Translations under genes and position numbers: made by a program
From: Homoserinibacter sp. YIM 151385
Lineage (GTDB): Bacteria; Actinomycetota; Actinomycetes; Actinomycetales; Microbacteriaceae
DNA length: 64,000 bases
Assembly: GCF_027912415.1 (NCBI RefSeq)
Contig: NZ_CP115175.1
Coordinates: forward strand, 2,790,001-2,854,000
Direction: 5' to 3'
Shown: positions 9,489-16,866 of the stretch, piece after piece
Position numbering within the stretch: the first letter of the stretch is position 1
How the letters are laid out: each line of letters starts with the position of its first letter
The notes under the pieces: generated by a model
What the model saw: the letters and a program-made list of their open reading frames with translations, nothing else
Told to the model about the DNA's origin: nothing
Databases searched by the model: none

Positions 9489-10418
9489 TCAGGGGAGGAG
9501 GTGACCGGCGGCGGTCGTGAGGCGGTACCACTCCTCGCGGCTGAGCTGCACGCCGCCGCCCGCCGCCGACTCCGCCACCCGCTCCGGCCTCGTCGTGCCG
9601 AGGACGGTCTGGATGCCGGCCGGGTGGCGCGCGATCCACGCGACCGCGACGCCGGTGGGCGTGATGCCGTGCGCCGCCGCGATCTCGTCGAGCGCCGTGT
9701 TGAGCTCCGGGTAGGCCTCGCGGTCGCCGACGAAGACGCCGTCGAAGAACCCCTTCTGGAAGGGCGACCACGCCTGCAGCGTGATGTCGTGGAGGCGGGC
9801 GTAGTCGAGCATCCCGCCGTCGCGGTCGATCGACTGGTCGAGGCCCGCCATGTTCGCGGCGAGCCCCTGCGCGATGATCGGCGCGTGCGTGATCGAGAGC
9901 TGCACCTGGTTCACGGCGATCGGCATCGGCAGGCTCCGGCGCAGCAGCTCGATCTGCCCGGGCGTGTGGTTCGAGACGCCGAAGGCGCGCACCTTGCCGG
10001 CGGCCTGCAGCTCGGAGAAGGCGCGCGCGACCTCCTCGGGCTCGACGAGGGTGTCGGGACGGTGGAGGAGGAGCAGATCGAGGTAGTCGGTCCGCAGCGC
10101 CGCGAGCGACTCGTCGACCGTGCGGATGATGTGCTCGTAGGAGAAGTCGAACATGCCGGGCCGGATGCCGACCTTGCTCTGGATGATCACGTCGCCTCGC
10201 GAGGCCGCCGGGATCGCGCCCGACTCGCCGAAGCGCTCCTCGCAGCGGTGGCGCTCGCCGCCGTAGATGTCGGCGTGGTCGAACACGTCGACGCCGTGGT
10301 CGATCGCGGTGCGGACGAGGGTGCGGATCTGCTCGTCGTCGAGCTCGGCGATGCGCATGAGCCCGAGGACGACGCTGGAGGCGGAGCGGCCCAGGGCGGG
10401 GATGGGGAGGGTCTTCAT
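9489..10418 (-). CDS. Aldo/keto reductase, YdhF-like
   Basis: 309 aa NADPH-dependent carbonyl reductase of the AKR superfamily (TIM barrel, cytosolic). The tetrad is visible in order: Asp and Tyr in DVFDHADIYGG, Lys in IIQSKVGI, His in LLLLHRPD; the cofactor region near the C-terminus reads QTVLGTTRPERV. The QAWSPFQKGFF segment and overall spacing resemble the E. coli YdhF group more than the AKR5 reductases found elsewhere in the window. ATG 10418 is preceded at 6 nt by GAGGAT, a plausible -10, so the message may be leaderless. Substrate not known. Confidence 0.9.
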   Translation of the reverse strand: MKTLPIPALGRSASSVVLGLMRIAELDDEQIRTLVRTAIDHGVDVFDHADIYGGERHRCEERFGESGAIPAASRGDVIIQSKVGIRPGMFDFSYEHIIRTVDESLAALRTDYLDLLLLHRPDTLVEPEEVARAFSELQAAGKVRAFGVSNHTPGQIELLRRSLPMPIAVNQVQLSITHAPIIAQGLAANMAGLDQSIDRDGGMLDYARLHDITLQAWSPFQKGFFDGVFVGDREAYPELNTALDEIAAAHGITPTGVAVAWIARHPAGIQTVLGTTRPERVAESAAGGGVQLSREEWYRLTTAAGHLLP

Positions 10419-10462
10419 GCCTCCATCCTCAGCGCTCCGGCGCCTGCACGCCAGGCCCGCGC

Positions 10463-10468
10463 TAGGCT
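10463..10468 (+). promoter_or_regulatory. -10 element of DUF2510 gene
   Basis: TAGGCT, 8 nt before the ATG at 10477; no Shine-Dalgarno in between, so leaderless mRNA is predicted. Confidence 0.5.
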
Positions 10469-10476
10469 CGGCCGAC

Positions 10477-10770
10477 ATGAGCGCGACGCCGGCAGGCTGG
10501 TACCTGGACCCCGCGACCGGCCGTCAGCGCTGGTGGGATGGCGCCGCCTGGAGCGCCTACTTCGCCGACGAGCACCTCGACGCCCCGGGTGCCCGGCAGG
10601 CGCTCGGCCTCCCGGCGGCGCCGGGGGCTCCGGGCTCGGCGCCCGGTGCCCCGCCTCGCCGCCAGGTGCCCGTCGCGGGCGTCGTCTTCATCGTCCTCGG
10701 AGCGGGCGGCCTCGTCATCCTGTTCGGGGCCGTGATCATGGGGATGCTCCTCGCGGCCGCCGGCGCCTGA
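10477..10770 (+). CDS. DUF2510-domain membrane protein
   Basis: 97 aa. The N-terminal 30 residues form a DUF2510 motif (PAGWYLDPATGRQRWWDGAAW), a small WW-like module common at the N-terminus of actinobacterial membrane proteins. A Pro/Ala-rich linker (residues 38-63) leads to a single membrane helix (VAGVVFIVLGAGGLVILFGA). The start is the ATG that puts the DUF2510 motif at residue 5, with a -10 just upstream. Function unknown; domain relatives are often involved in envelope processes. Confidence 0.8.
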   Translation: MSATPAGWYLDPATGRQRWWDGAAWSAYFADEHLDAPGARQALGLPAAPGAPGSAPGAPPRRQVPVAGVVFIVLGAGGLVILFGAVIMGMLLAAAGA

Positions 10771-10777
10771 GCGCGGC

Positions 10778-10808
10778 GACGCCCCGACGGAGAGCCCGCC
10801 GGGGCGTC
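10778..10808 (+). terminator. Hairpin after DUF2510 gene
   Basis: Nine-bp perfect arms GACGCCCCG (10778-10786) and CGGGGCGTC (10800-10808), 7 nt after the stop. The remaining ~200 bp to 11010 show no gene. Confidence 0.6.
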
Positions 10809-11010
10809 TGATGCCGCATGGGGGGATGCGGCCGGCTGCCGGATCCTGGCAGCCGAATCCACGGTAGGCGGGCCGGCTCGCCCTGCGGCTCCTGAACAGA
10901 TCGTTCTGCCAGTGTTCCCCCAGCGCACGCGACGGTCGTCGCGCGAGCCTGCGCCTCGTCGGATCGCGGCGGTCTCGATCGCGACCCGATCAGCGCATCG
11001 CGGACGGTGG

Positions 11011-11256
11011 TCAACGCCCCGCGGACAGGCCGAGAAGCCGCGCGCGGCTGACGAGGAGCGCCGTCGCGATCCGGTCGAGCTCGTCGAGGTCGAGCGCGCG
11101 ATCGCCGTCGAGGATGCGCTGCGCCTCGGCCTCCTCGAGGTCGAGCTCCGCGGCGAGCCGACGTCGCGGCGGCATCGCGGGCGTCTCGCGGAGTCGCAGC
11201 TCCTCGAGGAGGTTCCGCGCGACGACGAGGTGCAGCGGCATCCGACGCTCAGACAT
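11011..11256 (-). CDS. Small XRE-like HTH protein
   Basis: 81 aa. Residues ~34-76 (LAAELDLEEAEAQRILDGDR then DLDELDRIATALLVSRARLLG) align with the helical XRE/Cro domain, though the recognition helix is unusual (EEAEAQRIL). The start at ATG 11256 has a well-spaced leaderless promoter: TTGACG, 17 bp, GACGAT, 7 nt, ATG. It is divergent from the XRE-ImmA pair, and the perfect palindrome at 11290-11305 overlaps its -35, so the XRE protein probably represses it. It may itself bind DNA or act as an antagonist; unknown. Confidence 0.7.
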   Translation of the reverse strand: MSERRMPLHLVVARNLLEELRLRETPAMPPRRRLAAELDLEEAEAQRILDGDRALDLDELDRIATALLVSRARLLGLSAGR

Positions 11257-11263
11257 GCGGACC

Positions 11264-11292
11264 ATCGTCGTCGCGCTCGTCGACCACGTCAA
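11264..11292 (-). promoter_or_regulatory. Leftward promoter of the small HTH gene
   Basis: On the minus strand: -35 TTGACG (11287-11292), 17-bp spacer, -10 GACGAT (11264-11269), 7 nt to the ATG. Confidence 0.6.
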
Positions 11293-11305
11293 CCGATATC
11301 GGTTG
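11290..11305. promoter_or_regulatory. Perfect 16-bp palindromic operator
   Basis: CAACCGATATCGGTTG reads the same on both strands. It overlaps the leftward -35. A related site lies 51 bp (about five helical turns) away at 11342-11355. Confidence 0.75.
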
Positions 11306-11341
11306 CCCTGTGGAGAACCGCACGCGCGGGCAGACGCGTCC

Positions 11342-11355
11342 AGCCGGTTTCGGTA
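11342..11355. promoter_or_regulatory. Second, degenerate operator at the XRE promoter
   Basis: AGCCGGTTTCGGTA matches AACCGATATCGGTT at 10 of 14 positions and touches the -10 TACGGT (11354-11359) of the rightward gene, which is 7 nt from its GTG. Confidence 0.55.
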
Positions 11356-11366
11356 CGGTGTGGCAC

Positions 11367-11738
11367 GTGCCCCGTCGAGCCGAGCCGTCGCCCAGCGCCT
11401 ACGCGCGCGCCGTCGCGGCGGCCCTCCGCGCTCGCAAGACCGAGCAGGGGCTCTCGATCGCGACGATCGCCAGGCGGAGCCCCCTGTCCGCGAACTACCT
11501 CGCCGAGCGGCTCCGCGAGGAGAAGAGCTTCACCCTCACCGACATCGAGATCCTCGGCACGGTCCTCGGCTTCGAGCCGGCCGCGTTCCTCGCCGGTGTC
11601 GAGTCCGGCGGGCGTCGAGCCCCGCTCTCGGCGCTCCCGTCCCGCGACGATGTCGCCCCCGCCCGGCAGGATGAGATCGAAGCCCGTGCCGCGGGCGACG
11701 ACCGCACCCAGGCAGATCCGGAGCAGGAGCACCCGTGA
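11367..11738 (+). CDS. XRE-family transcriptional regulator
   Basis: 123 aa. HTH_XRE at residues ~10-68 (ALRARKTEQGLSIATIARRS, then LSANYLAERLREEKSFTLTD), followed by a charged C-terminal tail (EIEARAAGDDRTQADPEQEH) likely disordered. GTG 11367 is chosen over the in-frame ATG at 11310 because a -10 (TACGGT) lies 7 nt upstream and because the extra residues would be encoded across the operator. It overlaps the protease gene by 4 bp. XRE/ImmA pairs are known repressor/antirepressor modules in which the protease cleaves the repressor; paired operators here fit autoregulation. Confidence 0.82.
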   Translation: MPRRAEPSPSAYARAVAAALRARKTEQGLSIATIARRSPLSANYLAERLREEKSFTLTDIEILGTVLGFEPAAFLAGVESGGRRAPLSALPSRDDVAPARQDEIEARAAGDDRTQADPEQEHP

Positions 11739-12160
11739 CCCGAGCACCCTACGACCCGTACCGCCACGCGGAGGTCCTGGGGCTGCGGGTCGAGACGGCG
11801 CGCATGGGGCACGACGGCCTCTGGCTTCCCGACGAGGGCCTGGTGCTGCTGCGGCCGGGCCTGCTTGCCATCCAGGAGCGCTGCATCCTCGCGCACGAGA
11901 TCGGCCACGCCGTGCTCGGGCACCGCGCCAGCACGCCGCGAACCGAGGCGGCGGCCGACCGCTACGCCGCCGAGCGGCTCGTCGATCGCGCCGCCCTGCT
12001 CGACTCGATGCGCGCGACGGGGGATGCGACGCGGTGGTCGCTCGAGCTCGGCGTCACCCGCAAGGTGCTCGGCGTGTACCTCGAGCGGCACGGGGAGCGG
12101 CTGTCGCGCCTCGGACGCGATGCGCCCGAGGGGCTCGCCTCCGCCCGCCGGGTCGCCTAG
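11735..12160 (+). CDS. ImmA/IrrE-family metallopeptidase
   Basis: 141 aa. The zinc-protease motif is HEIGH (residues 54-58) in RCILAHEIGHAVLGH, with a following acidic stretch TEAAADRYAAERLV that supplies the third ligand in this family (M78-like). GTG start overlaps the stop of the XRE gene (GTGA), so the two are translationally coupled. Predicted role: cytosolic protease that inactivates the partner repressor in response to a stress or signal. No integrase, excisionase or conjugation gene is nearby, so a mobile-element context is not supported. Confidence 0.85.
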   Translation: MTRAPYDPYRHAEVLGLRVETARMGHDGLWLPDEGLVLLRPGLLAIQERCILAHEIGHAVLGHRASTPRTEAAADRYAAERLVDRAALLDSMRATGDATRWSLELGVTRKVLGVYLERHGERLSRLGRDAPEGLASARRVA

Positions 12161-12280
12161 GAGGCCGGCTCGCCGAGGAGGCCGGGGCGCCGAGGAGCGC
12201 GTCGCTCGGATCCGCGACACGCGAGGGGACGCGACCCTGCCGCCCCGTCCCGCGTCGGCTGCCGAGCCGGCTGCCTAGCC

Positions 12281-12901
12281 TCAGCCGACGAGCTCCGCCT
12301 CGACCGCGACGCCGTCCGCCCGGATGATCGCGCTGACGCCGAGCTCGAGGCCGCGGAGCTGCACGAAGCGCGCGGGGTCCTCGGCGGTCCCCGCGTCGAG
12401 GATCGTGATCGTGTAGGCCGAGGTCGCCCAGGCGGTGCCCCCGCCGGCGGCCAGGTCGAGCTCCTCGTCGGCCGCCATGGCCGTCTCGAGCTGCGTCCAG
12501 GCGTCCTGGCTGAGGACCTCGCGGAACAGGCCGAGGGCGAGGGCGCGTTCCTCCTCGTCGAGCTCGCCGAGGGGGAGGCCGCGGTCGGCGTCGCGGAGGC
12601 GCGCGAGCCGGTCGGCGTCCATCCGCTGCTCGAGCTCCGCGGTGCGTGCGCTCGCTCTCGTGGCGAGTGCCGCGGCGGCGACGGCCGTGCGGGCGGCGAC
12701 GCCGAGCGCGGTCGCGCCCGCGGGGGCGGCGGGCCCGATCGCGGCGAGCGAGCCGATGACGGCGAGGGCGGCCAGGGCGCCGATCACCTGGCGGAGGACC
12801 CTCCCGTGGCGGCGGCTCTCGTGGCGAGGCGGGAGCTCGGGCCCGAGTCGCGCGGCGGCGTCCGATCCGCCGGCGGTCGGGAGGCGGTCGTCATCGCTCA
12901 T
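12281..12901 (-). CDS. Membrane-anchored hypothetical protein
   Basis: 206 aa, not recognised. Residues 1-35 are charged and cytoplasmic; one hydrophobic stretch (VIGALAALAVIGSLAAIGPA, residues ~40-60) probably spans the membrane, followed by an Ala-rich segment, a helical region (ELEQRMDADRLARLRDADRG) and a beta-rich C-terminal half (TAWATSAYTITIL, VQLRGLELGVSAIIRADGV). ATG 12901 gives a compact N-terminus; upstream codons would extend into the divergent promoter region. The 120-bp gap to immA has GCCGAGGAG-type repeats and no gene. Confidence 0.65.
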   Translation of the reverse strand: MSDDDRLPTAGGSDAAARLGPELPPRHESRRHGRVLRQVIGALAALAVIGSLAAIGPAAPAGATALGVAARTAVAAAALATRASARTAELEQRMDADRLARLRDADRGLPLGELDEEERALALGLFREVLSQDAWTQLETAMAADEELDLAAGGGTAWATSAYTITILDAGTAEDPARFVQLRGLELGVSAIIRADGVAVEAELVG

Positions 12902-13027
12902 GGACTCATTGAGCGGCACGCGTCTTGGGGCCCGCCTGCCGCATCCTGTGGGTCCGCGCTGAGTGACCCGTGGACTCGCCGCGCACGAGAGCGACCGGGA
13001 CCGGCTTGTCAACCCCCTTGCCCGACT

Positions 13028-13056
13028 TTGACTTGCCTCTCCCGGGGCCCGATGCT
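13028..13056 (+). promoter_or_regulatory. Leaderless promoter of the three-helix-bundle protein gene
   Basis: -35 TTGACT (13028-13033), 17-bp spacer, -10 GATGCT (13051-13056), then 6 nt to the ATG at 13063. Confidence 0.65.
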
Positions 13057-13062
13057 CGGATC

Positions 13063-13296
13063 ATGCTTGACCCCGATGGCGCCGTGCCCTTCACCGGGAT
13101 CGTCGACCATCTGTCCGAGGTCTTCCCGCACATCGGGCGGGGCCACATCGAGTCCGTGCTCGTCGAGGAGCACGAGATCATCGTCGGCGGTGTGCCCGGC
13201 GACCTGGTGCCGGCCGCGGTCGCGGAGGGCGTCCGCGAGCGCCTGCTGCGCGCCACGATCGAGTCGCGCGGCGATACGGCGTCGGCCGCGGGCTAG
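13063..13296 (+). CDS. Small three-helix-bundle-domain-like protein
   Basis: 77 aa, resembles the small actinobacterial three-helix bundle dimerisation domain proteins: HLSEVFPHIGRGHIESVLVE (helices 1-2), then GGVPGDLVPAAVAEGVRERL (helix 3). Function of that family is unknown. The start is fixed by the promoter: TTGACT, 17 bp, GATGCT, 6 nt, ATG. A longer in-frame start at 12970 would place the promoter inside the gene. Two related hexamers (TTGTCA at 13006) upstream may belong to an operator. Confidence 0.65.
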   Translation: MLDPDGAVPFTGIVDHLSEVFPHIGRGHIESVLVEEHEIIVGGVPGDLVPAAVAEGVRERLLRATIESRGDTASAAG

Positions 13297-13322
13297 CCCC
13301 GAGACGGGACGGCGTCGACGGC

Positions 13323-13643
13323 TCAGCCGGCGTGCGCGCGACCCCAGAGGGTCTCGTCGGCCTGGAGCCGCGGGTCCCGGAGGCAGCGGGCGACGACCTG
13401 CGGGTACTCCTCCATCGCCATCGGCGTCTCGATGACGCGCTGCAGGAGGTGGAAGTAGCGGCGGACCGGCATGCTGAAGGTCGAGAGGATGAGGCGGTTC
13501 TTCGCCTGCCCGTTGACGGGGTTCTCGACCTCGAAGTCGAGGATGCGGCGGTCGAGCTCGGCGAGGACGGGCTGCGCGGAGGCGAGGGTGCCGGGGCGCG
13601 CGGTCTGGATCGGGGCGGTCGTGGTGGGGAGGACGGCGGTCAT
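13323..13643 (-). CDS. DUF3263-like small protein
   Basis: 106 aa. Residues ~28-98 (LDRRILDFEVENPVNGQAK, FSMPVRRYFHLLQRVIETP, VARCLRDPRLQADETL) follow the DUF3263 pattern: an ILDFE helix, a Leu/Tyr-rich central helix of an HTH-like bundle, then an RL motif. DUF3263 proteins are actinobacterial, DNA-binding-like and of unknown role. SD is AAGGAG 9 nt before the ATG. It lies 47 bp downstream of the 115-aa protein gene and is likely cotranscribed from the MarR-controlled promoter near 14065. Confidence 0.7.
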   Translation of the reverse strand: MTAVLPTTTAPIQTARPGTLASAQPVLAELDRRILDFEVENPVNGQAKNRLILSTFSMPVRRYFHLLQRVIETPMAMEEYPQVVARCLRDPRLQADETLWGRAHAG

Positions 13644-13690
13644 GTCGTTCGGCTCCTTGCGTCGTGGGCGATTCAGGGGGATGGTCGTCG

Positions 13691-14038
13691 TCAGCCGGCG
13701 AGCTCGATGACGCCGGCGACGGCGGCGGCGAGCGCGATGAGGCCGGTGCCGGCGGCGATGAGGGTGCCGACGAGGTCGGCCCGGTCGTCGCGGTCGGCGA
13801 GGGGGCCGGTCGGCCGGCTGGGGTCGATGGTGCGCTTCGCCTGGGCGAGACCCCGGTAGGTGCCGAGCTTCTGCGCGTCGGCGCCGCTCACCGCGTAGAA
13901 GCGGCCGCGGAGCTCGATCATGCCGAGGTAGGTCTCGGCACTGCGCGCGACCCAGAGGCCGGCGTCGGGGGAGGACCAGGTGACGCGCTCGGCGTGAGCG
14001 GCGAGGTGCTCGCGGGGGGCGGCGACGGTGGCGGTCAT
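13691..14038 (-). CDS. Small membrane protein, putative MarR-regulated
   Basis: 115 aa, no known domain. Residues ~20-70 (GLWVARSAETYLGMIELRG, FYAVSGADAQKLGTYRGLAQ) resemble the 86-aa protein at 8993-9253. The C-terminal 28 residues form one membrane helix (LVGTLIAAGTGLIALAAAVA). SD is GGAAGGA, spaced 7 nt from the ATG. The palindrome TTAGTCAGACTAG lies 27 bp upstream, within a promoter whose candidate boxes are TTGTCA and TAGTCT (17-bp spacing). First gene of a two-gene unit with the DUF3263-like gene. Confidence 0.7.
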   Translation of the reverse strand: MTATVAAPREHLAAHAERVTWSSPDAGLWVARSAETYLGMIELRGRFYAVSGADAQKLGTYRGLAQAKRTIDPSRPTGPLADRDDRADLVGTLIAAGTGLIALAAAVAGVIELAG

Positions 14039-14064
14039 GGCCGGTCCTTCCTTGTCGTGAATTG

Positions 14065-14077
14065 TTAGTCAGACTAG
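14065..14077. promoter_or_regulatory. Putative MarR operator, copy 2
   Basis: TTAGTCAGACTAG, a 13-bp near-perfect palindrome, 27 bp upstream of the start at 14038. On the minus strand it overlaps the candidate -10 TAGTCT, with TTGTCA 17 bp further upstream. Confidence 0.65.
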
Positions 14078-14234
14078 TTATTCCTGATCCAAATGACAAG
14101 TCAGGCTTGCTGCTCGGGTCGTCGCGCGCCACGAGCGGCGGTTCGGACCGCGCGCGAACGTCGCGCCCGGCGGGCGGCGGGCTGCCGACGGCACGTCAGA
14201 ATGCACCGGCCCGCGCGGGCAGGGTGCGGTCGGA

Positions 14235-14765
14235 CTACGCGCCCGGGACGGCGTCGGACGCGTGGCCCTCGTCGACCTCGTCGACGGCCTCCCGCATCCG
14301 CGTCAGGAACTCGATGACCGCCTGCGCGCTCCGGCGGTCGAGGGTCTCCGCGACCTCGACCATCCGCTCGTGCATGGACCCGAGCGTGTGCCGGACCTCG
14401 TCGTGCGTGCTCGCGGTCGGCACGATCGTGACGGCGCGACGGTCGGTCGGGTGCGGCTCGCGGCGCACGTGACCGCTGCGCTCGAGGCGGTCGATGAGCG
14501 CGGTCGTCGACGGCGTCGAGATCTCGAGTCGGGAGGCGAGCTGCTTCGCGGTGACGATCCGCCCGGCCTTCTCGGCCGCCACGACGTAGCGCAGCGCGAG
14601 GATGTCGGTCTCCCCCATGCCCATCGAGGTGCGGGTGCGGCGACGCATCGCGACCTCGGCGGCCCGGTACTGGCGGAGCGCGTTCAGCACGTCGACCCCC
14701 TGCTGGGTCTTCGAGTCGTCGCCGTACCAGTAGCCGGAGGCGCTCTCGATCTGCGCGCTGCTCAT
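14235..14765 (-). CDS. MarR-family transcriptional regulator
   Basis: 176 aa winged-helix regulator. DNA-binding helices are at residues ~68-95 (TAKQLASRLEISTPSTTALI), the wing is GHVRREPHPTDRRAV, and helices at both ends (ALRQYRAAEVAMRRR; ETLDRRSAQAVIEFLTRM) form the dimer interface. The promoter is leaderless (TAACAT 6 nt before the ATG), and a palindrome (14791-14803) upstream of it is shared with the promoters at 9303 and 14065. Inference: this protein represses itself and two small-protein units. Family members usually respond to phenolics, oxidants or antibiotics. The 100-bp region downstream of its stop holds nothing recognisable. Confidence 0.9.
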   Translation of the reverse strand: MSSAQIESASGYWYGDDSKTQQGVDVLNALRQYRAAEVAMRRRTRTSMGMGETDILALRYVVAAEKAGRIVTAKQLASRLEISTPSTTALIDRLERSGHVRREPHPTDRRAVTIVPTASTHDEVRHTLGSMHERMVEVAETLDRRSAQAVIEFLTRMREAVDEVDEGHASDAVPGA

Positions 14766-14771
14766 GCAGAG

Positions 14772-14777
14772 ATGTTA
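14772..14777 (-). promoter_or_regulatory. -10 element of the MarR gene (leaderless)
   Basis: TAACAT on the minus strand, 6 nt before the ATG at 14765. Confidence 0.55.
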
Positions 14778-14790
14778 TCCACCCTCATCT

Positions 14791-14803
14791 CTAGCCTGTC
14801 TAG
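14791..14803. promoter_or_regulatory. Putative MarR operator, copy 3 (autoregulation)
   Basis: CTAGCCTGTCTAG, 25 bp upstream of the MarR start and covering the -35 region. Same consensus as copies at 9303 and 14065. Confidence 0.6.
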
Positions 14804-14868
14804 CGAAGCGCGGGGTCTCTGCACTCGCGCTCAGGTTCGGCAGCTCGCCGCTCCCGTCGCGCGCGGGC

Positions 14869-15753
14869 TCAGGCCGCGGGCACGCAGGTGGTCATCGTGA
14901 CGCCGACCGCGCCCTCGAGCTCGCGGGGCGCGAGCACGACGCGCAGGCCGGCGAGCTCGGCGAGGGCGCTCGCGTGCGTGCCGCCGCAGGGGATCCGGAC
15001 CTCGCCCTCCGGGAGCTCGGCCGTCCACCGGCGGCGGTCGGCGAGACCGGGCCCGTCGAGCTCCATGCGGATGGTGCCCGACGAGGCGGTCCAGGCGTCG
15101 AGGCGCGCCTGGACGGCCGCGGTCAGCGAGGGGAGGTCGTCGAGCGCGGCCGGGTCGAAGCCCGCCTTGCGCACCGACTTCCCGACGCGGTACTCGTCGA
15201 CGCTCCCGTGCGGCTCGATCGTCGACCGCTCGATCGCCGTGCCGTCGAAGTCGGGGCTGCCCGCCGCATCCCTGCGCCCCACCTTGCGCCAGGCGCCCGC
15301 CAGCTCGGCGTTGAGGGCGAGGGAGGCGAGGTGGCAGGCGGAGTGGCCGAGGGACAGCGCGCGGCGGTGCGGCCGATCGACCTCGACCTCCACCTCCCCG
15401 CCCTCCCGGAGGCCGGCCGCCGCGGCGGCGTCCGCCTCCACGAGATGGGCGACGACGAAGGCCCAGCCCTCCGCGCCCTTGCGGACCGGCACGTCGGCCC
15501 CGAGATGGAGGACGGCGCCGTCGGTCGCGCCGACGACGCAGTCGCGCAGCTCGAGGCGCGCACCGCCCGCGAGCAGGGCACCGCGGTCAGGGCCCTGATC
15601 GGGCCACCCGGCGTCGACGGGGTGCGCCGCGGTGCGGTCGAGGAGCACCGCGACCAGGCCGTCGCCGGCCTCCTCGACGTGCAGCACGAGGGCGGTCGCG
15701 GAGGTGTCGCCGGCGGCGTAGCGGATCTCGGTGTCGGTTCCTGGGAGCGTCAC
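14869..15753 (-). CDS. Alanyl-tRNA editing protein (AlaX-like)
   Basis: 294 aa freestanding relative of the alanyl/threonyl-tRNA synthetase second additional domain; hydrolyses Ser or Gly mischarged on tRNA(Ala). Zinc ligands are present: HSACH (H137, H141) and CGGTH (C256, H260). The N-terminal ~125 residues form the beta-barrel of AlaX-II types. GTG 15753 has a -10 (TAGCGT) 6 nt upstream. It is divergent from the permease gene with only 36 bp between start codons, so both promoters are packed back to back. No C-terminal oligomerisation domain is apparent. Confidence 0.9.
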   Translation of the reverse strand: MTLPGTDTEIRYAAGDTSATALVLHVEEAGDGLVAVLLDRTAAHPVDAGWPDQGPDRGALLAGGARLELRDCVVGATDGAVLHLGADVPVRKGAEGWAFVVAHLVEADAAAAAGLREGGEVEVEVDRPHRRALSLGHSACHLASLALNAELAGAWRKVGRRDAAGSPDFDGTAIERSTIEPHGSVDEYRVGKSVRKAGFDPAALDDLPSLTAAVQARLDAWTASSGTIRMELDGPGLADRRRWTAELPEGEVRIPCGGTHASALAELAGLRVVLAPRELEGAVGVTMTTCVPAA

Positions 15754-15759
15754 CCCGCA

Positions 15760-15783
15760 ACGCTATGACACGACGCCTACCCT
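15760..15783. promoter_or_regulatory. Back-to-back leaderless promoters
   Basis: Minus-strand -10 TAGCGT (15760-15765) is 6 nt from the alaX-like GTG; plus-strand -10 TACCCT (15778-15783) is 6 nt from the permease GTG. Each -35 must lie near or in the other gene. Confidence 0.6.
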
Positions 15784-15789
15784 TGAGCC

Positions 15790-16866
15790 GTGCCCTCCGC
15801 TCTGCTCGATCCGCCGCGCCCCGGCCCGGGCGGCCGCCGCGGCACCGGGGGAGCACACGGTCGGCACGCGCCGCGCGACCCGCGTCGCGGGCGCACGCTG
15901 CCGACCCGCATCCTGCTCGTCGCGGGCCTCGTCGCGACGCTCGCCGCGATCCGCCTCGTCGCGCCCGGCGAGCTCGCCCTCGAGGACGCGGTGCAGGACG
16001 GCATCACGCTCGCGACCAGCGTCGTCGTCGAGTCGCTGCCCTTCGTCTTCCTCGGGCTGCTGCTCTCGATCGCGGTGCAGCTCTGGGTGCCCTCGAGCGT
16101 CCTCATGCGCATCCTGCCGCGGCGCGCCCTCCCGCGCCGCGCCGTGCTCTCGCTGCTCGGCGTGCTGCTGCCCGTGTGCGAGTGCGGCAACGTCCCGCTG
16201 GCGCGCGGCTTCGTGATGCGAGGGCTCACCGTGCCCGACGCGATGACCTTCCTGCTCGCGGCCCCCATCCTCAACCCGGTCACGATCATCACGACGTACC
16301 AGGCCTTCGGACTCCAGGACGGCATCCTCGTCTGGCGCGTCGTGGGCGGCTTCCTCGTCGCGAACGGGATCGGCTGGCTGCTGAGCCGTCACCCGGAGCC
16401 GGACCGCCTGCTCACGCCCTCCTTCCAGGCCGCCTGCGCCCACGACGCGGGAAGCTCGCAGCGGGCGAGCCTGCCGCGCGCGGCCCGCATGTTCGCCGCC
16501 GAGACGACCGCGATGCTCCCGGCGCTTCTCGTCGGATCCGCGATCGCCGGCCTCATCCAGGTGGCGGTGCAGCGCGACCTGCTCGTCCAGCTCGGGCAGC
16601 ACCCCGTGCTCTCGGTGCTCGCGCTCATGGCGCTCGCCTTCGTCATCTCCATCTGCTCGAACGTGGACGCCTTCTTCGTCCTCTCGCTCGGCTCGGCCTT
16701 CTCGCCCGGGGCGATCATCGCCTTCCTCGTGTTCGGACCCATGATCGACATCAAGATGCTCGCGCTCATGCGCACGACCTTCACGGCGCGGACCCTCGCG
16801 GTCGTCGCCTCCGCCGCGGCGCTCGCGACCGCCGTCATCGGCCTCGGGGTGAACCTTGCGGGCTGA
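15790..16866 (+). CDS. DUF318-type permease (YraQ/ArsP-like)
   Basis: 358 aa integral membrane protein with about eight segments in two halves. The PVCECGNVP loop (residues ~118-126), ILNPVTIITTY and the second-half SICSNVDAFF and FGPMIDIK motifs are hallmarks of the DUF318 permease family, some members of which export arsenic or divalent metals. The first 40 residues are basic, Pro/Gly-rich. GTG 15790 is supported by a -10 at 6 nt. It overlaps the next gene by 11 bp, and pairing with a TIGR03943 protein is typical for the family. Confidence 0.88.
   Translation: MPSALLDPPRPGPGGRRGTGGAHGRHAPRDPRRGRTLPTRILLVAGLVATLAAIRLVAPGELALEDAVQDGITLATSVVVESLPFVFLGLLLSIAVQLWVPSSVLMRILPRRALPRRAVLSLLGVLLPVCECGNVPLARGFVMRGLTVPDAMTFLLAAPILNPVTIITTYQAFGLQDGILVWRVVGGFLVANGIGWLLSRHPEPDRLLTPSFQAACAHDAGSSQRASLPRAARMFAAETTAMLPALLVGSAIAGLIQVAVQRDLLVQLGQHPVLSVLALMALAFVISICSNVDAFFVLSLGSAFSPGAIIAFLVFGPMIDIKMLALMRTTFTARTLAVVASAAALATAVIGLGVNLAG

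Noticed and set aside
11011-12160. Integrative element or prophage control module (XRE/ImmA)
   Set aside because: No integrase, excisionase, tail, or conjugation genes and no att-like repeats nearby; flanks are ordinary chromosomal genes.
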